Positions 18,358-26,955 of a stretch of 40,613 nucleotides of DNA are shown here, piece by piece. A program made the position numbers and the translations under genes. Every line of letters begins with the position of its first letter. The first letter of the stretch is position 1. The notes beneath the pieces were generated by a model. That model was not told the DNA's origin, made no database searches, and saw only the letters and a program-made list of their open reading frames with translations. This DNA comes from a virus, in IMG/VR virus record IMGVR_UViG_3300036857_000209, positions 1 through 40,613 of that record; one strand, written 5' to 3'.

Positions 18358-19707
18358 TCACGCCGCGTGAAACAGGAACACGTCCTGCCGCGCGTCCCTT
18401 AAGGTTTTGCCCCAGTTGGTGCTGAACGAGCCCCAGTCGCCGGCCGGCCGGACGTGGCCGAGGCACTGGTCCCAGAACTCCTGATCGCCGCCAATGCTCT
18501 GATGGTGCAGGAAGCGATAGACCGCTGAGCCGTCCGGCTTGACGGCGATCACCTCGTCGTCCCACGCGCGCACCGGACCGGTCGCGTTGTCGTGGCGCCA
18601 GGTAAAGCTGAAGAACGGCCGCGTGTGCTCCGGGTCCGCGTTCCGATAGTTGCTGTGGTCCTCGATGTAGGTTTGCTGCGGCGTCAACGTCTGCGGCAGG
18701 ACGTTCTCAGAGACGGTCGGATCGAGGAGCGACCGCCGCTGCCACTGCATGCCGTCGTACTGGCCTTGCGCGTCCTGATTGAAGCTGACGCCGTAGCCCT
18801 GGCAGTCGTGACCAGAAACGAAGTGCTGCGGCTGGTAGACGCCGGTCATCGTCCCGGTGACCAGATCCCAGACGAAGAGTTTCGGCCGGCCCGCCTGGAT
18901 GTCGGCGCTCGTCGTGTAGATCAGCGGGAAGCGCCCCGAGTGATCGATGGCGACCGAGTGAATGTGGCAGCCCCACTGATAGAGGTCCTGGCCCGCCCAC
19001 CAGCCGTCGGTGCGCTGGACGTGGAGGAAGTGATGTTCATCCTGCTGCTGCCCGCCGAACGCGATGACCCACGTTCGCTCCGCCGTCACGAGCGCGTTGC
19101 AGTAGCCGCCGATGTCCGCCATGAAGTCGTATCGCTCATCGAGGTTACAGAGCAGCGTCGGCGCGCCGGTCCGCAGGTTGACGGCGTAGATCGTCCGATG
19201 GTTGTCGCCGCCGCAGCCGAGGATGACGTCCGGGTCCTCGAAGCTGAAGCTCGGCTCGACGTAGCTCTTGATGTCGATCGGGTCGGTGCCCTTCGGCCCT
19301 TTCAGTCCGAGGACGCGATCGACGTCGAACAGATCGAGCCGCGCGCGGCGGCGCCGCGCATCGAACGTGAACAACTGCGAACCGCCGGTCGCCTTCATCA
19401 CGTAGCAGCGGCGGCCGTCGCTGCTCCACGCGGCGACGTGCGCGTTCGACGGCGCGCGACACGCCGCGCCGCCGCAGGTGTACTCGTCGGTGAGACGAAT
19501 CAGCTCGGTACCGAAGACGGGGTCCTGAAACGCGAACCCGGCGGGCCCGAGCGCCAGCGGCGGCGGTTTCGGTTCCGGCGTCGTGTCGGTGCGCGCGCGG
19601 TAGCTGCCGTCGGGCGGCTCCGGCGTGTCGCCGAGCGCGGTGAGCGCGACGTCGAGGTTCGCCTGCGCGTCGTAGATCGCCTGTTCGGCTGCCGGGATGT
19701 CCGCCAC
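18358..19707 (-). CDS. Beta-propeller-like phage protein, 449 aa
   Basis: GTG 19707 has a strong AGGAGGG ending three bases before it and overlapping the stop of the glycosidase-like gene, so the two are coupled. After a short helical and proline-rich N-terminus, repeated blade-like segments appear: AHVAAWSSDGRRCYV (about 90-104), NHRTIYAVNLRTGAPTLLC, HIHSVAIDHSGRFPLIYTTS and KLFVWDLVTGTMTGVYQP. The pattern 'S-DG-R, strand, then W/Y-D-TG' is that of WD40/oligogalacturonate-lyase-type propellers. It is probably a virion surface or fibre-associated protein acting on or binding cell-surface sugars, inferred from position beside the glycosidase. Confidence 0.5.
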   Translation of the reverse strand: MADIPAAEQAIYDAQANLDVALTALGDTPEPPDGSYRARTDTTPEPKPPPLALGPAGFAFQDPVFGTELIRLTDEYTCGGAACRAPSNAHVAAWSSDGRRCYVMKATGGSQLFTFDARRRRARLDLFDVDRVLGLKGPKGTDPIDIKSYVEPSFSFEDPDVILGCGGDNHRTIYAVNLRTGAPTLLCNLDERYDFMADIGGYCNALVTAERTWVIAFGGQQQDEHHFLHVQRTDGWWAGQDLYQWGCHIHSVAIDHSGRFPLIYTTSADIQAGRPKLFVWDLVTGTMTGVYQPQHFVSGHDCQGYGVSFNQDAQGQYDGMQWQRRSLLDPTVSENVLPQTLTPQQTYIEDHSNYRNADPEHTRPFFSFTWRHDNATGPVRAWDDEVIAVKPDGSAVYRFLHHQSIGGDQEFWDQCLGHVRPAGDWGSFSTNWGKTLRDARQDVFLFHAA

Positions 19708-19715
19708 GATCCCTC

Positions 19716-21152
19716 CTACGGTTTCTCGAGGTAGACGAAGCCTTTCCACGGCTCGCTGACGACGCGCCAGCCGTCGCGCGGCGTGGCGTGCTCGCGGCTC
19801 GTCTGGATCTGGATGCACCAGCTCCGGCCGCCGTCGCTCTTGCAGTAGCTGCGCGCTTCGAGCGCGTCGTCGTGGAGAATCGGCATGTTACCGACGCCGG
19901 CTTCGCTGCCCATGTCGCCGCGCTGATACGGCCAGGTCAGCGCCTCTTTCGGCGTCCAGCGCAACGCCTCGAAGAACCGTTTTGCGCACGCCGTTTGATT
20001 CGGGCCGATCGGCGTCCGGCTGTGGATGCCGTCTTCGCAATGGTAGGTGGCGCCCGGCGAAAACATCTGCGCGCCGCTCGCGTACCACGCGTGATTGTCC
20101 GGGTTGGCGTCGCGCCGGCCGGGCTCGGAGACTTCCGCCGCGCCCATCGGTTCGTCGCCGATCCACGGCGTCTGCTGGCTTTCGTCGCAGCGGTCCTTGA
20201 GGTCCTTGCACTTGCGCGGCCAGTCCTCCGAGCGATCACAATGCGTGGTGCCGTAGCTCGCGGTCAGCGCCGGCGGCCAGGACGAATACTCCCCGCTCGC
20301 GATCAGACAGGTCGGGTCGTACTGCTGGGCCATCACGGCGAGGTGAATCGCTTCCTCATCACCGCCCGGCAAATTTTTAAACGGTTCGTTGGCGACCTCC
20401 ACGATCTTGTTCCACTTCGATCGCAGGGCGTCGAGGCAGTCCCGCAGGTGCGCCTCGCGGTCCGCGGCGTCGGGCATCACGATCTGGGCATCGGCGAAGA
20501 CGGTGAGCTCGAAGCGGACGCCGCACGCCGCGAGGCGATCCGCGAACGCCGCGAGCTTGTCGTAGTAGCCGACGAAGTGCTCCGGATAGAACGGCGGCTG
20601 ACATTCGGTCCACCCGACCATGCTGAAAACGCGCAACACGTTGGCGCCCAGCCCGATGCGCTCGTCGAGGAACGGCTGGATGTCGACGCCGGTGAGGAAC
20701 CGGTAGAACAACAAAAAATCGGTGAAGCCGCGCCACTGCCAGCACGCGCCGGTGTCGTCGCGGATGGTCGGCCGGGCGATGGTCAGCGGCCCCGACTCAA
20801 CGCCCGGCACCACCGGCGGCGCGAAAGGGACCAGCGGTGGCAACTCCCCGCCCACCGTGAGTTGGTGATTGAGCGGCGGCTCGCCGACGTCGGGGTCGCT
20901 GAGCGTTTTCCAGTGACAGGACACGAGATAGTCCTGATAGCCGGCGGCGCGGACGCGGATCGCCGAGTCGCCGAGTTGGTCGGTCCACTGCCACGCCACA
21001 TAGCCCGAGGCGTCGGTGATGCCGTGCAGCCAGAGGTTCGGCGACGCGCCGACTTGGACTTCGACGTCGGCGCCGCTGACGACCGGCACGAGGGCGACGG
21101 CGATCGTGCGCTCCATCGGGTCGGCCGTGGTGATCGGTTGTTTCCGCGCCAT
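19716..21152 (-). CDS. Clan GH-A-like glycoside hydrolase in the tail region, 478 aa
   Basis: AGGAG five bases before ATG 21152 fixes the start. Residues 15-75 look like a carboxypeptidase-regulatory-type beta sandwich (VSGADVEVQVGASPNLWLHG onward). From about residue 130 a TIM-barrel-like series follows: WQWRGFTDFLLFYRFL, GANVLRVFSMVGWTECQPPF, FELTVFADAQIVMPD and IVEVANEPFKN. The Asn-Glu-Pro at 255-257 matches the acid/base motif of clan GH-A (for example GH5), and IGDEPMG (331-337) could supply the nucleophile Glu334. It is likely a virion-borne depolymerase acting on host polysaccharide, or a substitute for the missing endolysin. Family-level assignment by eye only. Confidence 0.6.
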   Translation of the reverse strand: MARKQPITTADPMERTIAVALVPVVSGADVEVQVGASPNLWLHGITDASGYVAWQWTDQLGDSAIRVRAAGYQDYLVSCHWKTLSDPDVGEPPLNHQLTVGGELPPLVPFAPPVVPGVESGPLTIARPTIRDDTGACWQWRGFTDFLLFYRFLTGVDIQPFLDERIGLGANVLRVFSMVGWTECQPPFYPEHFVGYYDKLAAFADRLAACGVRFELTVFADAQIVMPDAADREAHLRDCLDALRSKWNKIVEVANEPFKNLPGGDEEAIHLAVMAQQYDPTCLIASGEYSSWPPALTASYGTTHCDRSEDWPRKCKDLKDRCDESQQTPWIGDEPMGAAEVSEPGRRDANPDNHAWYASGAQMFSPGATYHCEDGIHSRTPIGPNQTACAKRFFEALRWTPKEALTWPYQRGDMGSEAGVGNMPILHDDALEARSYCKSDGGRSWCIQIQTSREHATPRDGWRVVSEPWKGFVYLEKP

Positions 21153-21165
21153 GCTGGCTCCTCTC

Positions 21166-21459
21166 TCAGAACGCGCCGACACCCCAGAGCTGCCGCACGA
21201 AGGTGCGGAAGTCCTTCGCCGTCGGCAGCGCCGCGTTGCCGGTCCAGATTTGTCCGAGTTGCGTCAGGTCGAGGAGCGCCGTCTTCAGGGTCGCGACCTC
21301 CTGATCGCTGTAGCCGAGCGCGATCAGGTCGGCATCCGGCGTCGCCTCGAGATAGCCCTGCAGGACGACGACGTCGTTGAAGTTCGCCTGGAACAGCCGC
21401 GCGATGTCTCCGGCGCGCTTGTCGATGTCGTCTTTGGTGGTCGCAATGCCGACGCTCAT
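21166..21459 (-). CDS. Small virion-region protein, 97 aa
   Basis: A helical protein (DIDKRAGDIARLFQANFNDV, about residues 11-30; YSDQEVATLKTALLDLTQLG, about 50-69) that lies between the fibre-like protein and the glycosidase. The helical, mid-polar pattern resembles small tail-region proteins of siphoviruses with no assigned role. The frame ends 14 bases before the glycosidase start. Confidence 0.5.
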   Translation of the reverse strand: MSVGIATTKDDIDKRAGDIARLFQANFNDVVVLQGYLEATPDADLIALGYSDQEVATLKTALLDLTQLGQIWTGNAALPTAKDFRTFVRQLWGVGAF

Positions 21460-21473
21460 ACGCTGCTCCTTGT

Positions 21474-22289
21474 CTAGTTCGCCACGAACGAGCCGTTGAT
21501 GTTGAGGGTGCTACCGTCTTTGAGGATGTTGGCGTTGGGCAGGCTCGCCGCCGCCGCCGTCAGGCCGGTGAAGTTGATCGTCGGAGAACCGGGCGGAATG
21601 TACCCGCCGACGAAGACAAAGCCCACCGTGAGGTTGGACCACACCCCGAGATAGACACTCACGGTGTCGAGCACCGTGTACGGGATGCCGGTGGCGAGCG
21701 TACTCAGCGAGCCGGTGCCAATGGCGTTGACGGCCAGCCGGATCTGAAACGTCACCACCCGGCCGCTGACCGTGTAGTAGGTGCTCTGCACGGTATAGGT
21801 CGAGGTACCGCCCGCCGTCGGCACGCAGGCGATCGGGCCGCCCTGGTGATGCTGCACCAGCCGCCAGATCGCCGACGCCGCGTCGTAGCGATAGGTCGCG
21901 GCGCCGCCGGTGATGAGCGAGGTTGGTCCGCTGGTGAGAACGTTGTACAGGCGGTTGCCGGTGCTGGAACTGCCATCGTTATGCGTCAGGTTGACCTGCC
22001 CATTGCCGATGGCGGAGATCGTCAGTACCTGCCCGTCGAGGCCGCCGGCGAGACCGGACAGCGTGAGCAGACTCGCGTTGTTGCAGCGCAGCCACCCGAC
22101 GCCCGGCGTGATCGCGACGTTGTTCTGCAACCCCGTCAGCGTAATCGTCTGCACTAGGGCGCTGCTCAGCGCCTGGTCGATGGGGTCGAGCAGGACGTTC
22201 TTGATCTGCGTCTTGTTCCAGACGGTGCCGACAGTGTTGGTGCCGTCATCGTCCACGAGCGCGTTGTAGGCGGTGCGGTCTATCGGCAT
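21474..22289 (-). CDS. Tail fibre-like protein, 271 aa
   Basis: The N-terminus (MPIDRTAYNALVDDDGTNTV, then GTVWNKTQIKNVLLDPIDQA) is a common opening of phage fibre proteins. The body is Thr/Ser/Gly/Asn-rich beta sequence (TITLTGLQNNVAITPGVGWL; DGQVLTISAIGNGQVNLTHN), with a C-terminal jelly-roll-like part (YTVSGRVVTFQIRLAVNAIG). It follows the large hub protein by one base. It probably forms part of the tail tip or a short fibre that recognises the cell surface. Confidence 0.7.
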   Translation of the reverse strand: MPIDRTAYNALVDDDGTNTVGTVWNKTQIKNVLLDPIDQALSSALVQTITLTGLQNNVAITPGVGWLRCNNASLLTLSGLAGGLDGQVLTISAIGNGQVNLTHNDGSSSTGNRLYNVLTSGPTSLITGGAATYRYDAASAIWRLVQHHQGGPIACVPTAGGTSTYTVQSTYYTVSGRVVTFQIRLAVNAIGTGSLSTLATGIPYTVLDTVSVYLGVWSNLTVGFVFVGGYIPPGSPTINFTGLTAAAASLPNANILKDGSTLNINGSFVAN

Positions 22290-22290
22290 G

Positions 22291-25260
22291 TCACTGTCCT
22301 TCGAGCGTGTCAGCCAAGCGCGCGAGGAGGTCCTGCACAGAGAAGCGCATCGTGCTCGCGCTGACGTCGTAGCGCGGCGGCACCCCCGGCAGCGTGTCGA
22401 TCTGCGTGATGGTCACGTCCTGAATCGTCAAGGTCGCGGCGATGGGCGGCACCGTCAGGTTGATGACAATGGGGCGGCCACTCTTGGTCTTCACGTCGCG
22501 CGTCGCATAGGTGACGGTTTGAATCGGCCGGCTGAAGACCTGCAGATCCGCATCGCAGTAGGCACTGAGCGAGGCTTCGCCGCGCCGCTCGTCCACGATC
22601 TCGTGCTCGAGCACGCCGTCGATGGGATGGTCGACCGTCGAGCCGCGCGCGGCGAACGCCTGCTGCGCCGGGACGTCATCGCGTTGGACCCAGATGTTGA
22701 CCGGCGCGCCTTTCCGCAACGCGCGTAGGAGACCGGTCACGCCGGTCAGGACGGACGCCTCCTGCACCAGCGTGCCGGCCGGGATCGCGGCGGCGACGCA
22801 GCCCGGGCCGGTGGCCGGAATGCCGGTCAGCGTGTTCCCAGACTTGCCGGTGTAGCGGACGGCGGAGTCGCCGATGCGGACCCAGCCGCCGGTTGCCTTC
22901 GAGATCCCGGCGGTCACCAGATCCATCGACGTGGCACCGGCGGCCGTCACCGACGCCGTCGTCGTGAACCCGCCGCCAAGCGCCGAGGTATCCGTTGCTG
23001 GCGGCGCCGCCCCGAGCGTGGCATCGGCGGCCGCATCGACGATGCTCGTGGTGGTGTTGTCGCTGACCGAGCGCAGGAACTTCAGCGCCGAGCCGTTCAG
23101 GACGCTGCGGTAGACCTTGCGCGCGATGGTCCCGGCCGGGCCCGGCAGCAGCGCACTGAGCGTCACCTGCAGGCCTGCCGCCGAGTTGGTAGTCGGCGCC
23201 GCCGGCCCGCGATAGGCGTTCGGCGTCGCGTCGAGGAAGGTCACCGTCACGTTGTCGCTGATCGCGCCGACGAACAAGAAGTCGCCGGCGTTGTTGTAGC
23301 GGCGATAGAGCCGCCGCGCGTTGACGCTGCTGTCGCCGAGCGGGATGTTCGCGAGCGCGACCTGCTGCGTGTAGGTTGCACTGCCGCCGGTGGTGTCGGA
23401 CGTGGGCAGGTTCACGCCGAGACTCGCATCGAGGGCGTTGTCGGTGACGCCGGTGGTCACGTTGTCGCTGATCGTCGCGAGGAACTTCGGCTGCGATCCG
23501 TCCGCCGTCGTGCGATAGATCCGGCGTTTGGTCACGCGGCCATCCGGGGAGGTCGGGATGTTCGAGAGGACGAGCACGCCGCCCTGCGCCGTATCGGTGA
23601 TCGGCGGCGCGCCGCCCATCGCCCCGTTGGCGAGGTTATCGACAAAGGTGCCGCCGTCGGGCCCGACCGATCCGACAAACCCGTAGGAGCCGCCGCCGCC
23701 TTTGACCCGATAGATCCGAATGCTGGTCATCCGGGGTTCGAAGGCGGCGCTGTGCGTGATCGTCCACTGGATCTGGGCATTGGTGCCGTCGCACCACGGC
23801 CCGCTGCCGCTGGATTGCGTGGTCGACTCCCCCTTCGCCGTCGTCACGGTGATTTGCCAGCCGTAGTACTGCCCGGCTTGCAGTGAACCGCCCGGGATCA
23901 TCACGGCGCTGACCTGAATGTTCCCGGTGATGAGCACCCGGGCGGAGATGGCCGCGCTGATCGGTCCGCCGGGCGTTTCGCCCGCCGATGTGCCAAACGT
24001 GCAGGCGTATTTGTAGTTCCGGTACGGCGCCAGATTGCCGATCGTCGCCGGCGCCGCCAGTGTCGGCGCGGACCCGGGCGGCGTGACCGGATTGGGCGGT
24101 ATGGAGCTCGTCGTCACGCCCGCGCTGATCGGGCCGGGCGTCGTCTCGCCGCTGCCGATCACGAACGTCGTGACGTAGTGATGCAGCCCATCCTCCAGGC
24201 CCGCGCCGTTCTGCGCCGTCGGCGACGGGGCGCTCATCGGGGGATCGACGAGCCCGGTGACGACGGGCGCCGCCGGACTCACCAACGATTCACCCGACGC
24301 CGTGACGTCGGTATAGCCGTACCGATAGGTGCCGCTGCCGAGGCCGACCCCGCCGCTGCAGCGCGCGACCGGTGGATCGCCGGGTTGCGCTTGCGTCACC
24401 GCGCCGTAGGTCAGCTGCTGGGTCTCGCTGATGGCCCGGCCGCCGGCTTGATTGAACATGACCGTCGAGGTCAACGGAATCGCCGTGTCACCGGCCGCGA
24501 CGTCGCTGAGGGTGGACTCGCCGTGGCCTTTGCCGTAGACGCGCGTCCGCAACTGTGAGACATCGATGGTCGAGGTGATCGGCGGTTGATCGAGAAACCG
24601 GCCGGGCGTGTCGTCAATCGGATCGGGAACCTCGGTCGCTTCCGTCCGAAACAGATGCAGGTCGAAGTCTTCCCAATAGAAGAAGCCGCCGATCAACTTC
24701 GCGATCTGGCGCATCGCGCCGTTCATGCCCTCGGAGCCATCGAGGTTCACCGAGACCGGCGGCAGGTTGGGTTCGATGTGGTGCGCGGAAAACCCGTAGC
24801 CGAACCCGTTCATGATGTCGAGCGCGACGGTCGAGGCGCTGAGGTTCGTCCAGCTGCCGAAGGGCAGACGGACGTTCGCCCGCGCGGTGCCGTCGGTGGC
24901 GCGTACCAGCCAGCCGACCTGTCGCGGCCGCGTCGGCGCGGAGCGGCCGGTGTAGGAGATCGTCACGCTTTCGATCGAGCCGTCGAACAGCAGCCGCGGC
25001 GCGTCACTGTTGAGGGTGATGCGGACCAACTGATCGACCTCCGGCGCGGCGCCGACCATCACGAACGTCGCCGAGTTCGGCGAGTCGTTCAGCACATCGC
25101 GGATCGTCAGGCCGGACTTGCGGACGCGCGCCGTGACGAGCGCGCCGCCGACCCAGATCGCCACGCGGGTGGCGCGCACGCGCACGAGCGCCGCCGACAG
25201 ATAGTTCAGCCGCGCGTTGTTCAGGCGCAGCATGCCGAGGACGGCGGGCTGGGTCGCCAT
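22291..25260 (-). CDS. Large tail hub/adhesion protein with repeated beta modules, 989 aa
   Basis: The first 290 residues resemble a tail-hub domain (SGLTIRDVLNDSPNSATFVM; VRITLNSDAPRLLFDGSIES; LDIMNGFGYGFSAHHIEPN). From about 300 to 800 the sequence is modular. One type has Y-Y-x-T-x2-GE (YRYGYTDVTASGESLVSPAA; YKYACTFGTSAGETPGGPIS). The other has RRIYRT-DGS-KFLATISDN-T (near 540, 600, 670 and 730), ending in DAxLG-x3-PxxDT. Such alternating modules are common in phage adhesion proteins. The C-terminal 190 residues are a separate beta-rich domain. It overlaps the tape-measure stop by one base and must combine functions usually split over several tail-tip genes. Confidence 0.75.
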   Translation of the reverse strand: MATQPAVLGMLRLNNARLNYLSAALVRVRATRVAIWVGGALVTARVRKSGLTIRDVLNDSPNSATFVMVGAAPEVDQLVRITLNSDAPRLLFDGSIESVTISYTGRSAPTRPRQVGWLVRATDGTARANVRLPFGSWTNLSASTVALDIMNGFGYGFSAHHIEPNLPPVSVNLDGSEGMNGAMRQIAKLIGGFFYWEDFDLHLFRTEATEVPDPIDDTPGRFLDQPPITSTIDVSQLRTRVYGKGHGESTLSDVAAGDTAIPLTSTVMFNQAGGRAISETQQLTYGAVTQAQPGDPPVARCSGGVGLGSGTYRYGYTDVTASGESLVSPAAPVVTGLVDPPMSAPSPTAQNGAGLEDGLHHYVTTFVIGSGETTPGPISAGVTTSSIPPNPVTPPGSAPTLAAPATIGNLAPYRNYKYACTFGTSAGETPGGPISAAISARVLITGNIQVSAVMIPGGSLQAGQYYGWQITVTTAKGESTTQSSGSGPWCDGTNAQIQWTITHSAAFEPRMTSIRIYRVKGGGGSYGFVGSVGPDGGTFVDNLANGAMGGAPPITDTAQGGVLVLSNIPTSPDGRVTKRRIYRTTADGSQPKFLATISDNVTTGVTDNALDASLGVNLPTSDTTGGSATYTQQVALANIPLGDSSVNARRLYRRYNNAGDFLFVGAISDNVTVTFLDATPNAYRGPAAPTTNSAAGLQVTLSALLPGPAGTIARKVYRSVLNGSALKFLRSVSDNTTTSIVDAAADATLGAAPPATDTSALGGGFTTTASVTAAGATSMDLVTAGISKATGGWVRIGDSAVRYTGKSGNTLTGIPATGPGCVAAAIPAGTLVQEASVLTGVTGLLRALRKGAPVNIWVQRDDVPAQQAFAARGSTVDHPIDGVLEHEIVDERRGEASLSAYCDADLQVFSRPIQTVTYATRDVKTKSGRPIVINLTVPPIAATLTIQDVTITQIDTLPGVPPRYDVSASTMRFSVQDLLARLADTLEGQ

Positions 25261-26951
25261 CAGTAGCCGCCCACCTTGGTGCCGCGATAGACGTCCCGCG
25301 TCAGGAGGTCGCCGACCTTCCGCGCCAGGTTCTCGGCGGTGTCGACGATGTTGAAGGTGTTGCTGATGCTGCCGCCGCCGGGCAGCAGCGAGCGCGGCTG
25401 GCCGACGTTCATGCCGCCGCCGAATCCGACCATCGGAAGGCCGCCGCCCATCTGGCCGATGCCTCCGGCGGCGCCGGTGAACTGGTCGTAGTACGCGGTC
25501 AGCGCCGCGTTCATCTCCTCGGGACTACTGAAGCCGGGCAGCGCGAGCGAACCGCCGGCGCCGCCGAGCGGGCCACGCTCGGCGAGCGAGGCGAGCCGAT
25601 CCAGCGCATCGATCTCGCCGCCGATCGCGCCGGCCACCCGCTGATGGTTGGCGACGCGCGTGTCCGCGCCGGTTGTACTGGCGGCGGTGACCTTGTTCTC
25701 GGCGTCGATCTCTTTCTGCTCGAGGTATAGGACTTGCGTCTCAATGACTTCGGTGTACTGGGCGCGCTGGTCGGCGGTGCCCTTGAACGCGGCGATCTCG
25801 TGGTCGGCCCACTCGCGAATCTTCTGGATGCGTTGGTCGAAGGTGGTCGCCGTCGTCGCCATCGACATCTGGGCGAGCTTCGTTTCGGCGTCCTGAATCT
25901 GTTTGAAGCCCGCGAGGATCGTGTCGTTCATCGCCTTGGTCGCGGTTTCGCGTTCCTTGTTCCACTCCTTCTCATGGTCCCAGGCCATCTTGAGCGTGGT
26001 CAGGTGTTCGTCGGCGACCAACTTATCGAAGGCTTGCAGCGCCGCTTCGTGGTCTTTCTGCGCGGCGGTCGCCGCCTTCGTCGTGTCGACGAGCGCCTTG
26101 TGCGCCGAGGCGAGCGCCGCGACCTGCGACTCGTTCAGTTTGAAGGCGCCGGCTAGGTCCTTGGCCGACGCGCCGAGCTCCAGGAACCGCAGCGACTGAT
26201 CGACGACGAGCGGGTCCATCGCGGCGAGGACCGCCTGCCAGTTCTGCCCGACGATCGTCAGATGCGCGATCCCTTCGTCGTACGCCTTTTGCGCGGCGAC
26301 GGCGGCCGTGTGTTTGTCGGTGAGGTACTTGACCGCATCGGCGTACTTGATCGTCTCCGGGGCGCCCGCCTTGATCGCGTTGGTGATCGCGTCCTGCTTG
26401 GCGGCGGCGGTCACGAGCGCCGGATCATCCAAGCGCAGCACGAAGCGCCAGAAGGACTCCGCCGTACTGTCGACGGCCTCTTTCAGGCCGAGGAATTCCA
26501 GCGCCTTGCGCGTGAGATCGTAGGAGGCGAACGCCGTGCCGATCGCGAGGCCGGCCGTGCCGAGCGCGCCCAGCTCCGTCGTGGTTTTGCCGGCGGCGGA
26601 TTCGACTTCCTTCAGGGCACCAATCTCACTCGTCAGGTTGACGCCGACCTTCGAGAGCAGCCGATCGAACTGGCCGAGTGAATCGGTCAGGTTGTTGTGA
26701 TGGACGACGGCTTGTTCGGTTGCGTCGGCCACCCCGCGCGTCGCCGCCATCAGGCGGTCCATGTCGGACGGGGCTTCGGCGCCGAGCGCGGCGTAGCTGG
26801 TGACCGACTTGTCGACCGACGCGGTGACCCGATCCTGTTGCTGCTGGACGCCCGCTTCGGCGGTCTGCAGGCGCGCGGCATCGCCGACCGCCTGGTTGAC
26901 GGCGGTGGTGAAGCTCGAGAAGTCGGCGTCGAGGCGACCGGTGAGCGGCAT
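25260..26951 (-). CDS. Tape measure protein, 563 aa
   Basis: The protein is almost wholly helical, with coiled-coil-like charged repeats (AEAGVQQQQDRVTASVDKSV; KDHEAALQAFDKLVADEHLT; WDHEKEWNKERETATKAMND) and one hydrophobic Gly/Ala stretch (LGTAGLAIGTAFASYDLTRK, about 148-167) that may insert into the membrane during DNA ejection. A Gly-rich C-terminal region follows (GGAGGSLALPGFSS onward). Gene order, after the assembly chaperone with its frameshift and before the tail-hub gene, supports the call. At about 1.5 Angstrom per residue, 563 residues correspond to a tail of roughly 85 nm. Confidence 0.8.
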   Translation of the reverse strand: MPLTGRLDADFSSFTTAVNQAVGDAARLQTAEAGVQQQQDRVTASVDKSVTSYAALGAEAPSDMDRLMAATRGVADATEQAVVHHNNLTDSLGQFDRLLSKVGVNLTSEIGALKEVESAAGKTTTELGALGTAGLAIGTAFASYDLTRKALEFLGLKEAVDSTAESFWRFVLRLDDPALVTAAAKQDAITNAIKAGAPETIKYADAVKYLTDKHTAAVAAQKAYDEGIAHLTIVGQNWQAVLAAMDPLVVDQSLRFLELGASAKDLAGAFKLNESQVAALASAHKALVDTTKAATAAQKDHEAALQAFDKLVADEHLTTLKMAWDHEKEWNKERETATKAMNDTILAGFKQIQDAETKLAQMSMATTATTFDQRIQKIREWADHEIAAFKGTADQRAQYTEVIETQVLYLEQKEIDAENKVTAASTTGADTRVANHQRVAGAIGGEIDALDRLASLAERGPLGGAGGSLALPGFSSPEEMNAALTAYYDQFTGAAGGIGQMGGGLPMVGFGGGMNVGQPRSLLPGGGSISNTFNIVDTAENLARKVGDLLTRDVYRGTKVGGY

Positions 26952-26955
26952 TGGG

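Noticed and set aside
19788-21380. 530-codon open frame on the plus strand across the glycosidase gene
   Set aside because: Antisense shadow. The minus-strand frame has a strong ribosome binding site and a recognisable fold.
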